DNA from: Bacteriovoracales bacterium
Lineage (GTDB): Bacteria; Bdellovibrionota; Bacteriovoracia; Bacteriovoracales; Bacteriovoracaceae
Direction of reading: 5' to 3'
DNA: 11,243 bases
NCBI GenBank assembly: GCA_007117175.1
Contig: SKGZ01000187.1
Location: forward strand, 1-11,243
Under the pieces are notes generated by a model, which saw only the letters and a list, made by a program, of their open reading frames with translations, was not told the origin of the DNA and ran no database searches. Below, in pieces: positions 1 to 6,198 of the stretch (its first letter is position 1; each line of letters starts with the position of its first letter). The position numbers and the translations under genes are program-made.

Positions 1-2
1 AA

Positions 3-803
3 CACTTACTTGATTATGACAATGTCATGAACGAACAAAGACAAGTCATCTACAAGCTAAGACGAGATATTTTAGATGATCAGGATAATTTAGGATTAGT
101 CCATCAATTTGTAGAAGATGTCTCCATGGAGCTTGAAAATCAATTAAGGCCAGAGCGCAATCCTAATCTTGCCGACTGGGACTGGGACAAGATTAATGAG
201 AACTTTAAAAATCTCACAGGACAGGACAGTGAACTAAGCCTTAATGAGTGCGTGGATCAATATAATTCCGACTTGGCAGTTTATATTGCCAAAAAAGGGA
301 AAGAAATTATTGAACAAAAGTTTGCTGGTCACGAGGAAAAAATTGTCAAAATGAGCCTAAGAGAAATCTTACTTTCTAATTTTGATAGCTGCTGGAAGGA
401 TCACCTTTTGGCAATGGATAGTTTACGCGAGGGTGTGGGACTAAGGTCCTATGGACAAAAAGATCCATTAGTTGAGTACAAACGTGACTCCTTTCAACTT
501 TTTAATCTCATGAAGGAAAACATCAAGCGCAATGTTGTCACTACTCTTTTCAAAGTTAGACTTTACACTCAAGAAGAAATTAATGAAATCAAAAGACAAC
601 AACAGGCCCTTCTTGAAGCCCAAATGAGGGCCCATCACCAGCAACAGATGGCACAAAAACGCCAACAAGAAAGGCAGCAAAACTCTCAGGTATCTGCAGG
701 TCCTGTGAAGTCACAAGTTCAACGAACTGAACCCAAAGTGGGACGCAATGATCCCTGTCCTTGCGGCTCAGGTAAAAAATTTAAACACTGCCACGGAAGC
801 TAA
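3..803 (+). CDS. secA: Protein translocase ATPase SecA, C-terminal part (5' end outside window)
   Basis: SecA is the cytoplasmic ATPase that drives preproteins through SecYEG. Only about the last 266 residues are present. The reading frame is already open at base 3 and encodes [17 protein letters not shown], a well-conserved SecA stretch at the junction to the helical scaffold, so the ATG at base 27 is internal and not the start. The second scaffold segment follows, with a conserved block around [20 protein letters not shown] (bases about 390-449) and [16 protein letters not shown] Gln-rich linker (bases about 594-690) leads to the C-terminal zinc finger, [15 protein letters not shown], with the CxC-x8-CH ligands that bind zinc and contact SecB and lipids in characterised SecA proteins. 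The tail is intact and the gene ends at TAA 801-803. The next gene begins 21 bases later in the same frame. Confidence 0.97.
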   Translation, partial: HLLDYDNVMNEQRQVIYKLRRDILDDQDNLGLVHQFVEDVSMELENQLRPERNPNLADWDWDKINENFKNLTGQDSELSLNECVDQYNSDLAVYIAKKGKEIIEQKFAGHEEKIVKMSLREILLSNFDSCWKDHLLAMDSLREGVGLRSYGQKDPLVEYKRDSFQLFNLMKENIKRNVVTTLFKVRLYTQEEINEIKRQQQALLEAQMRAHHQQQMAQKRQQERQQNSQVSAGPVKSQVQRTEPKVGRNDPCPCGSGKKFKHCHGS

Positions 804-811
804 AAATCATT

Positions 812-817
812 TATAAT
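812..817 (+). promoter_or_regulatory. Possible -10 box placing a leaderless start
   Basis: A perfect TATAAT sits 7 bases before the ATG at 825, so a transcript starting from it would begin at or next to the start codon. No -35 match lies 16-18 bases upstream (the hexamer at 789-794 is TGCCAC). AT-rich DNA makes chance matches common, so this is weak evidence. Confidence 0.2.
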
Positions 818-824
818 ACAATTA

Positions 825-1949
825 ATGGCTTCCAGTAAGAAAGACAAAACTGACCTGACACGTCTTGATCAAATCCATGAGTTTGAACATCAAGACGATG
901 ATGAATTGACTGTTCATTTTGAATTGCCACAAGATGAGTCGATCTCAACAGATGAGCCTGCGAGCACTCCAGAGGAAGAAAATAATGACAGTGATGAGCA
1001 AAATGAAGAGCTCTCTATTCCTGAATTTGAAATTGATGAAGCAAGTGAGCAAGTAGAGGAAGAAGTCAACCTATTGGATCTTGATGAACACAATATTGAA
1101 CAAGAAAGTGATGAGCTAGAAGCCGATGATCTTAACCTTGAACCAGATCCAGAAGAGCAGTTAGATGTTGAACTCACTGAAAATCAAGAAACCACTGAGC
1201 TCAATGATCAAAGCGATAAAGTCTGGCCCCAGCATATTCCCCAAGAGTCAGCCCCCAACTTCACCTTAAAAATAACTGGATTACAAAGAGCTGAAGATAA
1301 AGAAGACATAGAGATTATACTTAAAGAGTTCAAAATTATTAACCAAGAGAATCAAGAACACTACCAACGCTTTATCGCTAATGGCCATATACTCATTCCA
1401 AGAATTGGAGAGTTCCTTGCTATTCGACTAGCCCATCAACTGCGGCGATTTCCCGTTGAACTCAGCCTTGGTCTTTCCGATGATCTCACCTCCAGCAATG
1501 AACTAGATCAACCCATTGGGGGTCATCTCACTCCACAAAGTATGAAACTCAATCGCAAACAATCTGCAGACTTTTCAAATGTCAAAATGAGCCTTGATGA
1601 TATTCTTCTTAGCAATACTTCTCAGTTGGAAAACTATAAAGTTCGTGACTATTTAGGAATTGCCATTGAAGTCAGAAAGATTGCTCATAAAGATTTCTCT
1701 TATCCCAATGAGGAACAATTTATTGCTATTAAAAATAAAGAACTCAAAGAAATTTCTTTTAAGCGCCCAGAAATTCAAAAGCTCTATCAGGAAATGGCCC
1801 TGGCCTTGCGCCCTCAGGCCTTAGAGCTAGGGGCCAATGGAGTGATTAATATCAGCTACCAAGTCAGCAGCTTGCAAGCTCCAGATGAAGGAAATCAAAT
1901 CCAAATCACCTGCACTGGGAATATCGTCATTTTAAGTGAAAAACAATGA
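825..1949 (+). CDS. Acidic protein of unknown function with YbjQ/UPF0145-like C-terminal domain
   Basis: I do not recognise this 374-residue protein as a whole. Residues 15-130 are low-complexity and strongly acidic (Glu, Asp, Ser, Gln), likely disordered. Residues 145-220 look like a compact alpha/beta domain (FTLKITGLQ to VELSLGLSDD). Residues 258-370 resemble the YbjQ/UPF0145 (DUF74) fold: ILLSNTSQLENYKVRDYLGI at the start, a helix, then ALELGANGVINISYQ and a final strand ITCTGNIVIL, matching the family pattern of a conserved LGANAV-type turn and closing GTAV-like strand. The function of that family is not firmly known. There is no signal peptide or membrane segment, so it is probably cytoplasmic. 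It starts 21 bases after secA, in the same frame, without a visible Shine-Dalgarno sequence. Its TGA overlaps the ATG of the next gene. The domain assignment is by pattern only. Confidence 0.85.
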   Translation: MASSKKDKTDLTRLDQIHEFEHQDDDELTVHFELPQDESISTDEPASTPEEENNDSDEQNEELSIPEFEIDEASEQVEEEVNLLDLDEHNIEQESDELEADDLNLEPDPEEQLDVELTENQETTELNDQSDKVWPQHIPQESAPNFTLKITGLQRAEDKEDIEIILKEFKIINQENQEHYQRFIANGHILIPRIGEFLAIRLAHQLRRFPVELSLGLSDDLTSSNELDQPIGGHLTPQSMKLNRKQSADFSNVKMSLDDILLSNTSQLENYKVRDYLGIAIEVRKIAHKDFSYPNEEQFIAIKNKELKEISFKRPEIQKLYQEMALALRPQALELGANGVINISYQVSSLQAPDEGNQIQITCTGNIVILSEKQ

Positions 1950-3124
1950 GCAGTAAGCACTTTTCAAATATCATTATTGGAGCAGGTATTAATGGCTGTG
2001 GTGTCTTTCGAGATCTGGCATTACACCAAGAAGAAGTTTTACTCATTGAAAAAGGTGATTTTTGCCAACAAACCAGCGCTCATAGTTCAAAACTTCTACA
2101 CGGCGGCATTCGCTACCTTGAGCAAATGGACTTTCAACTCATCGCCCAAGCACTCCAGGAAAAAAATATTTGGTTAAAGCTCACTCCTCACCTCTGTTAT
2201 GAAAGCCCCTTTCTCTACCCGTTGATCAAAGATGCCTCCCCGAATTATTTCACTATGAAACTAGGTCTTTGTTTTTACGATCTGCTCTCTTTTTATCAAA
2301 ACACCTCCCATCAAATGCTCAATCAAAAGCAAACACTGCAAAAAGTGCCTCAGCTTAATGATAAACTTATCACGGGTGCTGGACTGTATTACGACGGCAT
2401 TATGCAAGATAGAAATATCGCCCTTGCCTGTTTACAGGACGCTCTACGCTTTGAAAAAGCTCAGGCCTGGAATCATAGCGAAATTCTAGAAGTGCAAAGA
2501 AAGAATGATCTTTTTCTACTTCAAATTAAAAGGGATGAGCAAATCCTCAATTTAAGCTGTGACCAACTCATCTTCACCACTGGCCCTTTTACTGATCAAT
2601 TACTACCCAAAATTGGAATTGATTGGCAGCCCCAACTGATTCTCTCTAAGGGCTCTCACCTATGGTTTGACCATCAAGATCTTCCTATTAGTACACCATT
2701 AGTGATGCGCGATGAAAAAAAACGAGTACTCTTTGTCATCCCCCATCAGCAAAAAATTTTAGTAGGCACTACCGAGCAACCTGTGAGCAAAGATTTGTTT
2801 AACCCAAAAATCAGTGCAGAAGAAACCGAATATTTGATTTCTCAATTAAATCGCTATTTTCCCAAGCTGAATCTCAATGTGAATCATATTCACTCCAGCT
2901 ACTCTGGAATCAGGCCATTGGTGCAAGATGAATCCCAAGAGCTGGGTCAAGTCAGTCGCCACCACCGAGTTTATCAACCTCACCCCCACTGCTGGGTCCT
3001 ACTAGGAGGCAAGTACACCACTTTTCGCTTAATGGCCCAAGATATTGTGCGCTCCATTCGCTCTGAGAAATCACTTCACTATAACCCTACACTCACCCTT
3101 AACCCACTACTATGCAATACATAA
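1946..3124 (+). CDS. GlpD-like FAD-dependent glycerol-3-phosphate dehydrogenase, short form
   Basis: This 392-residue protein belongs to the FAD-dependent glycerol-3-phosphate dehydrogenase (GlpD/DAO) family, whose members oxidise sn-glycerol-3-phosphate to dihydroxyacetone phosphate and pass electrons to quinone. The FAD-binding GxGxxG is at residues 12-17 (GAGING) with the following acidic E35. The GlpD signature SSKLLHGGIRYLE is at 47-59, KGSHL at 235-239, RVLFVIP and ILVGTT at 260-276, SGIRPLVQDES at 320-330, and GGKYTTFR at 354-361. All line up with E. coli GlpD, including the arginine and lysine positions around the active site. The protein stops soon after this block and lacks the roughly 100-residue C-terminal domain of the 500-residue classical enzymes. 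The ATG overlaps the previous stop codon (ATGA), which suggests coupled translation. Family is secure, but the exact substrate is less so. Confidence 0.88.
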   Translation: MSSKHFSNIIIGAGINGCGVFRDLALHQEEVLLIEKGDFCQQTSAHSSKLLHGGIRYLEQMDFQLIAQALQEKNIWLKLTPHLCYESPFLYPLIKDASPNYFTMKLGLCFYDLLSFYQNTSHQMLNQKQTLQKVPQLNDKLITGAGLYYDGIMQDRNIALACLQDALRFEKAQAWNHSEILEVQRKNDLFLLQIKRDEQILNLSCDQLIFTTGPFTDQLLPKIGIDWQPQLILSKGSHLWFDHQDLPISTPLVMRDEKKRVLFVIPHQQKILVGTTEQPVSKDLFNPKISAEETEYLISQLNRYFPKLNLNVNHIHSSYSGIRPLVQDESQELGQVSRHHRVYQPHPHCWVLLGGKYTTFRLMAQDIVRSIRSEKSLHYNPTLTLNPLLCNT

Positions 3125-3663
3125 TACTTCTGCTACTCATCTCTTGTGCCTGCCAAAAAAAGATTGAGATTCCTCAATATGAACGCAAGGCCTTTCGTCA
3201 CTGGATTGATGAAAATAAGAACTGCCGTAACACCCGCCATGAAATACTGGCCACTCGCTCCCTTGCACCGGTGCAGTTTAGGCCCCACCAGCGCGGCGAG
3301 TGCCGGGTCATCCAAGGTCTTTGGCCCGATTATTACTTTGATGAAAAACACACTGATCCCTCTCAGGTGGACATTGATCACCTCATTCCCCTCAAACATG
3401 CTTGGGACATTGGGGCCCATGACTGGAGTGATGAGAAGCGTAAAGAATTTGCCAATGATCCCGAGAATCTAGTGATCACCAATCGCAAGTACAATCGCCA
3501 AAAAGGTTCACTCACCATCGCCCAGTGGCTACCCATTGATCGCCAATACGCCTGTAAGTATATTGGCCAATGGTACGCAGTCAAAGAAAAATACAAACTG
3601 CCAGTCTCAGCTGAAGAGCACTCCACCAAGCGTCAGCTTAAGTGCGATCAGTTAAAAAATTAG
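3112..3663 (+). CDS. Lipoprotein-anchored HNH nuclease, DUF1524 type
   Basis: This 183-residue protein begins with a short hydrophobic leader and the lipobox LISC (Cys12), predicting a lipidated, membrane-anchored exported protein. The leader has no basic residue before the hydrophobic core, which is atypical. The rest matches the DUF1524/HNH nuclease pattern throughout: CRNTRHEILATRS (38-50), then VDIDHLIPLKHAW with the catalytic-type Asp89-His90 and His96, GAHDW, FANDPENL with Asn119, NRKYNRQKG with Asn128 and Lys131, WLP, CKYIGQW and a closing YKLPV..E. All expected HNH positions are present, so it should be an active metal-dependent DNase or RNase acting outside the cytoplasm. Plausible roles are nutrient scavenging, degradation of foreign or prey DNA, or defence, but none is shown here. 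It overlaps the oxidoreductase gene by 13 bases and has no visible Shine-Dalgarno sequence. Confidence 0.88.
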   Translation: MQYIILLLLISCACQKKIEIPQYERKAFRHWIDENKNCRNTRHEILATRSLAPVQFRPHQRGECRVIQGLWPDYYFDEKHTDPSQVDIDHLIPLKHAWDIGAHDWSDEKRKEFANDPENLVITNRKYNRQKGSLTIAQWLPIDRQYACKYIGQWYAVKEKYKLPVSAEEHSTKRQLKCDQLKN

Positions 3664-3669
3664 ATAAAA

Positions 3670-3747
3670 TGGAGGAGACGGCCGGATTTGAACCGGCGGT
3701 TGTACGGTTTTGCAAACCGTTCCCTTGGACCACTCGGGCACGTCTCC
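3670..3747 (-). tRNA. tRNA-Cys (anticodon GCA), CCA encoded
   Basis: On the minus strand the acceptor stem GGAGACG (3747-3741) pairs fully with CGTCTCC (3680-3674). It is followed by discriminator T at 3673, the cysteine identity base, and an encoded CCA. The anticodon arm is ACGGT-TTGCAAA-ACCGT, giving anticodon GCA, which reads Cys codons. The T arm is GCCGG-TTCAAAT-CCGGC. The D arm begins CCCG and closes with GGG, with a G-A mismatch at the fourth pair. The variable loop, ACAACC, is six bases, one longer than usual for class I. The 3' end lies six bases from the stop of the convergent nuclease gene. Confidence 0.96.
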
Positions 3748-3766
3748 ATTATGAAAATCTGTAGTC

Positions 3767-3787
3767 AAAATTTTGCCGAAAACGGCA
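3767..3787 (-). terminator. Possible weak intrinsic terminator after the IHF/HU gene
   Basis: Read on the minus strand, TGCCG-TTTT-CGGCA forms a five-pair hairpin (3787-3774), followed by AAA and then TTTT (3770-3767). It starts 13 bases after the end of the IHF/HU gene and before the tRNA. The stem is short and the T tract only four bases, so it may be a partial terminator or a processing signal between two co-transcribed genes. Confidence 0.4.
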
Positions 3788-3799
3788 GCAGAAGTCAAT

Positions 3800-4105
3800 T
3801 TAAGCTTCGCGAATGGTATAGAGTTCTTTACCTTTGTCCACTCGCTCTTTAAGTTCTTTACCAACCTTGAAAAAGGGAACTTTCTTAGGGGCCACTCGCA
3901 CCACCTTACCCGTCTTAGGATTGCGCCCTTCATAGGCCTTGTAATTACGATTAGCAAATGAACCAAAGCCGCGAATCTCAATTCGCTCATCGTCGTAAAG
4001 GGCCTGAATCATGCTGTCAAAGGTGATATTGACGATCTTCTCTGCTTCAGAGTGAGGAAGATTGGCTTGCTTTTCTAGGGCGCTAATAAGATCAGCTTTG
4101 GTCAT
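3800..4105 (-). CDS. IHF/HU-family DNA-bending protein, IHF-beta-like
   Basis: A 101-residue member of the HU/IHF family, small dimeric proteins that bend DNA and organise the nucleoid. The start MTKADLISAL, the segment RIEIRGFGSF (41-50) and the arm motif GRNPKTGK (60-67) are hallmarks, with Pro63 as the residue that intercalates between base pairs. The tail KKVPFFKVGKELKERV follows. MTK, ERIEIRGFGSF and VPFFK.GKEL resemble IHF-beta more than HU, but bacteria outside the enterics often carry several such paralogs, so the subunit name is left open. About seven extra residues extend past the usual end. A good Shine-Dalgarno sequence, AAGGAG, precedes the ATG. The gene has its own candidate promoter in the 4106-4323 spacer and is followed by the tRNA-Cys gene on the same strand. 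Confidence 0.94.
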   Translation of the reverse strand: MTKADLISALEKQANLPHSEAEKIVNITFDSMIQALYDDERIEIRGFGSFANRNYKAYEGRNPKTGKVVRVAPKKVPFFKVGKELKERVDKGKELYTIREA

Positions 4106-4148
4106 AATCTTTACTCCTTCAAAGACTAATTTTCAATTACTTACCTCT

Positions 4149-4154
4149 ATTATA
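4149..4154 (-). promoter_or_regulatory. Candidate -10 box of the IHF/HU promoter
   Basis: On the minus strand a perfect TATAAT lies about 43 bases upstream of the IHF/HU ATG, a normal leader length. No good TTGACA-type -35 is present at 16-18 bases; that position is occupied by two TATAGCA repeats, so an activator or another sigma factor could be involved. Confidence 0.4.
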
Positions 4155-4163
4155 GGCCCTAAG

Positions 4164-4180
4164 TGCTATAAAATGCTATA
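4164..4180 (-). repeat. Two TATAGCA direct repeats spaced one helical turn apart
   Basis: On the minus strand TATAGCA occurs at 4180-4174 and again at 4170-4164, start to start 10 bases. They sit just upstream of the candidate -10 box at 4154-4149, where an activator or repressor would bind. Function is inferred from position only. Confidence 0.4.
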
Positions 4181-4185
4181 GGAAA

Positions 4186-4207
4186 ATTGCCACAGGAATT
4201 GGGCAAT
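4186..4207. repeat. Small dyad ATTGCC-N10-GGCAAT
   Basis: Perfect six-base inverted repeat arms at 4186-4191 and 4202-4207 with a 10-base spacer, within the spacer between the divergent IHF/HU and lipoprotein genes. The size would suit a dimeric regulator, but a dyad this short can arise by chance. Confidence 0.25.
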
Positions 4208-4269
4208 GATTAAATCCATTCTATTGTATAAGTATCTAATATTACAAAGATCAATCAAAACAACCATGC

Positions 4270-4307
4270 TGTCGGCCAATTAAAGTTTACAATAAAAGTA
4301 GCCGACA
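4270..4307 (+). repeat. Inverted repeat upstream of the cysteine-rich lipoprotein
   Basis: Seven-base arms TGTCGGC (4270-4276) and GCCGACA (4301-4307) flank a 24-base AT-rich loop. The right arm ends 16 bases before the ATG at 4324 and about 8 bases before the GAGG ribosome site at 4316-4319. It could be an operator or a hairpin in the leader mRNA. The arms are GC-rich in an otherwise AT-rich spacer, which makes them stand out. Confidence 0.4.
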
Positions 4308-4323
4308 AGCTTTATGAGGTAAT

Positions 4324-5646
4324 ATGCAAGCTGGTTTACACATTTTTCTTATTTATTCTATGCTACTGACATTGCTGCAAGGTTGTGTGCTAGGTGAAAC
4401 CTCGCCATCGCGCACTGTGATTGAAGCAAGCAATCGCTCGCCCGCCACTCCTACCATGATTGGTCATCGCCCTCATCAAAGTATTCACTTTAATAATGCG
4501 TGCGCCTGTGCAAAAGATGGTAACGATGTTCATCCCATTACTCGCAAAAATTATAATCAATGCAGCAATCTGTGTCATAACTTAAAAGGGGTAATGGGAA
4601 ATAATAATCAGATTCTAATCCTAGAGATTGATTTTCCTCAGGGCTATGAAGCAGTGGATAATATTCATGACTGGTGTCATAAAGAATTAGGAGACGGCTA
4701 TTTGTCTCCTGATTGCCTTTTTGTCTATTGGGAGGCCAGAGGTATTGGCATTAAATGGAATTTAGAGATAGGTCAGATTGTGGCCAATCGCTATATGATT
4801 GTGCCCATTGCTGATGGTGCCTTTAGCCAAGAGACCGACTATCACTTTAAGATTATTGAAAATAGCTCACAAGCAGAGACTGCCACTTTTGAAAATCTAA
4901 GAATTGGCCCGGCTACTCCCCCGCAGGAGGATTTGTTTCCCAACAACACCACAGACTTGCTTGGTTATCATTGCAAATATGTTCCTGACAATGATCTCAT
5001 TGTTTATCAGTATCGTTCACAGGTTTCCCCCAGCGAACCATTTGATGTTGATTATAATTGTTCACCAAGTGATTATTTTGATGTGGCAAAAGCTTGGCTC
5101 GATAGTGCAAGTAGAATTGATCAGATTAATCAGAACTTTCTAATCGACTTACAATGGCAGGGCTATCGTGGCAATTTCAATCAAGCTCTTTTCCGACCTA
5201 TTCAAGCTTTTACTAAGCCTAAAGAAAATCAACAAACCATCGGCTATATGACAATTCCAATTATCATCCAAGAAAATGGTCATCATAAGGGATACTGCCC
5301 AGATGACTATCAAGTTGGTCATAATGATCAAAGCGATGAGGCCATTTTTACAAGGGCCATGCAAGCTCACACTGGAGGGCGAGCCACTGAAGCACTCTAC
5401 CTTATTGAAGGGGTTGAAGATGTTGAAGGCTTCTTACAGGTTTCACAGAGCTGGTTGCAAGAAAATGACTGGTATTATCCAGGTAAAATTCCTGTTGGAG
5501 ATGAGCCAACGATCTCTGACATGATTGCATATGATCATTTTTTTGTGGATGTAACGATCAATGAAAAAACAAGAAAATTTAAATTGGTAAAATCCAATCA
5601 AACCAGACATGCCCACGACCACCGGGTTGGCTGTGTCATCAAGTAA
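4324..5646 (+). CDS. Cysteine-rich lipoprotein of unknown function
   Basis: I do not recognise this 440-residue protein. Its N-terminus is a lipoprotein signal with a hydrophobic core (residues 7-19) and lipobox LQGC at Cys21, so it should be exported and lipidated. The mature part has ten further cysteines (60, 62, 80, 84, 118, 131, 217, 246, 325, 437), an even number that would suit disulfide bonds in an oxidising compartment. Six of them lie in residues 60-131. No enzyme motif or transmembrane segment was found. The middle is rich in aromatic and acidic residues, and the C-terminus is His-rich (TRHAHDHRVGC). A GAGG Shine-Dalgarno sequence sits four bases before the ATG. The gene stands alone, divergent from the IHF/HU gene and convergent with the export operon, six bases from its last stop codon. 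Confidence 0.85.
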   Translation: MQAGLHIFLIYSMLLTLLQGCVLGETSPSRTVIEASNRSPATPTMIGHRPHQSIHFNNACACAKDGNDVHPITRKNYNQCSNLCHNLKGVMGNNNQILILEIDFPQGYEAVDNIHDWCHKELGDGYLSPDCLFVYWEARGIGIKWNLEIGQIVANRYMIVPIADGAFSQETDYHFKIIENSSQAETATFENLRIGPATPPQEDLFPNNTTDLLGYHCKYVPDNDLIVYQYRSQVSPSEPFDVDYNCSPSDYFDVAKAWLDSASRIDQINQNFLIDLQWQGYRGNFNQALFRPIQAFTKPKENQQTIGYMTIPIIIQENGHHKGYCPDDYQVGHNDQSDEAIFTRAMQAHTGGRATEALYLIEGVEDVEGFLQVSQSWLQENDWYYPGKIPVGDEPTISDMIAYDHFFVDVTINEKTRKFKLVKSNQTRHAHDHRVGCVIK

Positions 5647-5652
5647 AACCAA

Positions 5653-6198
5653 CTAAGACCAGAAAACTTTTTTAGCAATACTCCAAGTGGGGGCAAGCTC
5701 TGCTGAAAATTGATGATAAAAATAGTAAAGCAGACCCACTAATGCCAGCATGCGAAGAGCAGTCAGAACTAAAAAGCGCTTCAACCAACTCTCCTTGGGG
5801 CGAAGATAACGACGCAAAAAACCATAGAGGAAGAGCAGAATAAAGATTGCCAAACTGATCCATAAATAGCGTTTCAGCTCATCTCTTCTTTCCATTAATT
5901 TCATTAACTGGGGCAGGGCCTTCTCATCTAGGAACACTTGGGCCATAAAGGTTAGTACCAATGAGTCCTCATCAATAAAGTCTGCAGCCGGACTTTGCTT
6001 AATGCGCTGATAGAAAATTTTCTTGATGTGTTTTTCTGAAAGAAAAGGCTTGGGTGAAACTTCTACCACCTTCAGGTTTTCGTTGTAGATTTTTTGCCAG
6101 TCCGCCTCATCGAGCTGATCAATCTCAGTCTCACTGGTCAGAGCGCCCAATGAAAAGAGCAAAGAAAAACTAAGAAGAACGAGTGAGAGCAGCTTCAT
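5653..6198 (-). CDS. Unknown exported membrane protein overlapping secF
   Basis: A 181-residue protein I cannot assign. Residues 1-20 look like a cleavable signal peptide (MKLLSLVLLSFSLLFSLGAL). Residues 22-108 are a polar, mostly helical-looking segment expected in the periplasm. Two transmembrane helices follow at about 111-128 and 142-161, separated by a strongly basic loop, RRYLRPKESWLKR, which should be cytoplasmic. The C-terminus would return to the periplasm. The ATG lies inside the 3' end of secF, a 29-base overlap in another frame, so translation is probably coupled. The site before it is A-rich with only a weak AAAGG. It is the last gene of the export operon. Its position suggests a role with SecDF or in envelope biogenesis, which is inference only. 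Confidence 0.85.
   Translation of the reverse strand: MKLLSLVLLSFSLLFSLGALTSETEIDQLDEADWQKIYNENLKVVEVSPKPFLSEKHIKKIFYQRIKQSPAADFIDEDSLVLTFMAQVFLDEKALPQLMKLMERRDELKRYLWISLAIFILLFLYGFLRRYLRPKESWLKRFLVLTALRMLALVGLLYYFYHQFSAELAPTWSIAKKVFWS

Noticed and set aside
914..1177. Minus-strand frame rich in Ser and Cys
   Set aside because: It is the mirror of the acidic low-complexity region of the plus-strand gene and has no family features.
3133..3629. Several open frames in both strands across the nuclease gene
   Set aside because: They overlap a gene with a complete HNH motif set and show no recognisable protein features.
3670..3747. tRNA-Cys as an attachment site of a mobile element
   Set aside because: No integrase gene and no repeated copy of the tRNA 3' end was seen within the window.
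4199..4232. TTGGGC/TATAAG pair as a promoter for the lipoprotein gene
   Set aside because: The spacing between the boxes is 22 bases, too long for a standard promoter.
5640..5690. Terminator between the convergent lipoprotein and membrane protein genes
   Set aside because: The gap is only six bases; a GTTGG/CCAAC pair has an 18-base loop and no T tract directly after it.
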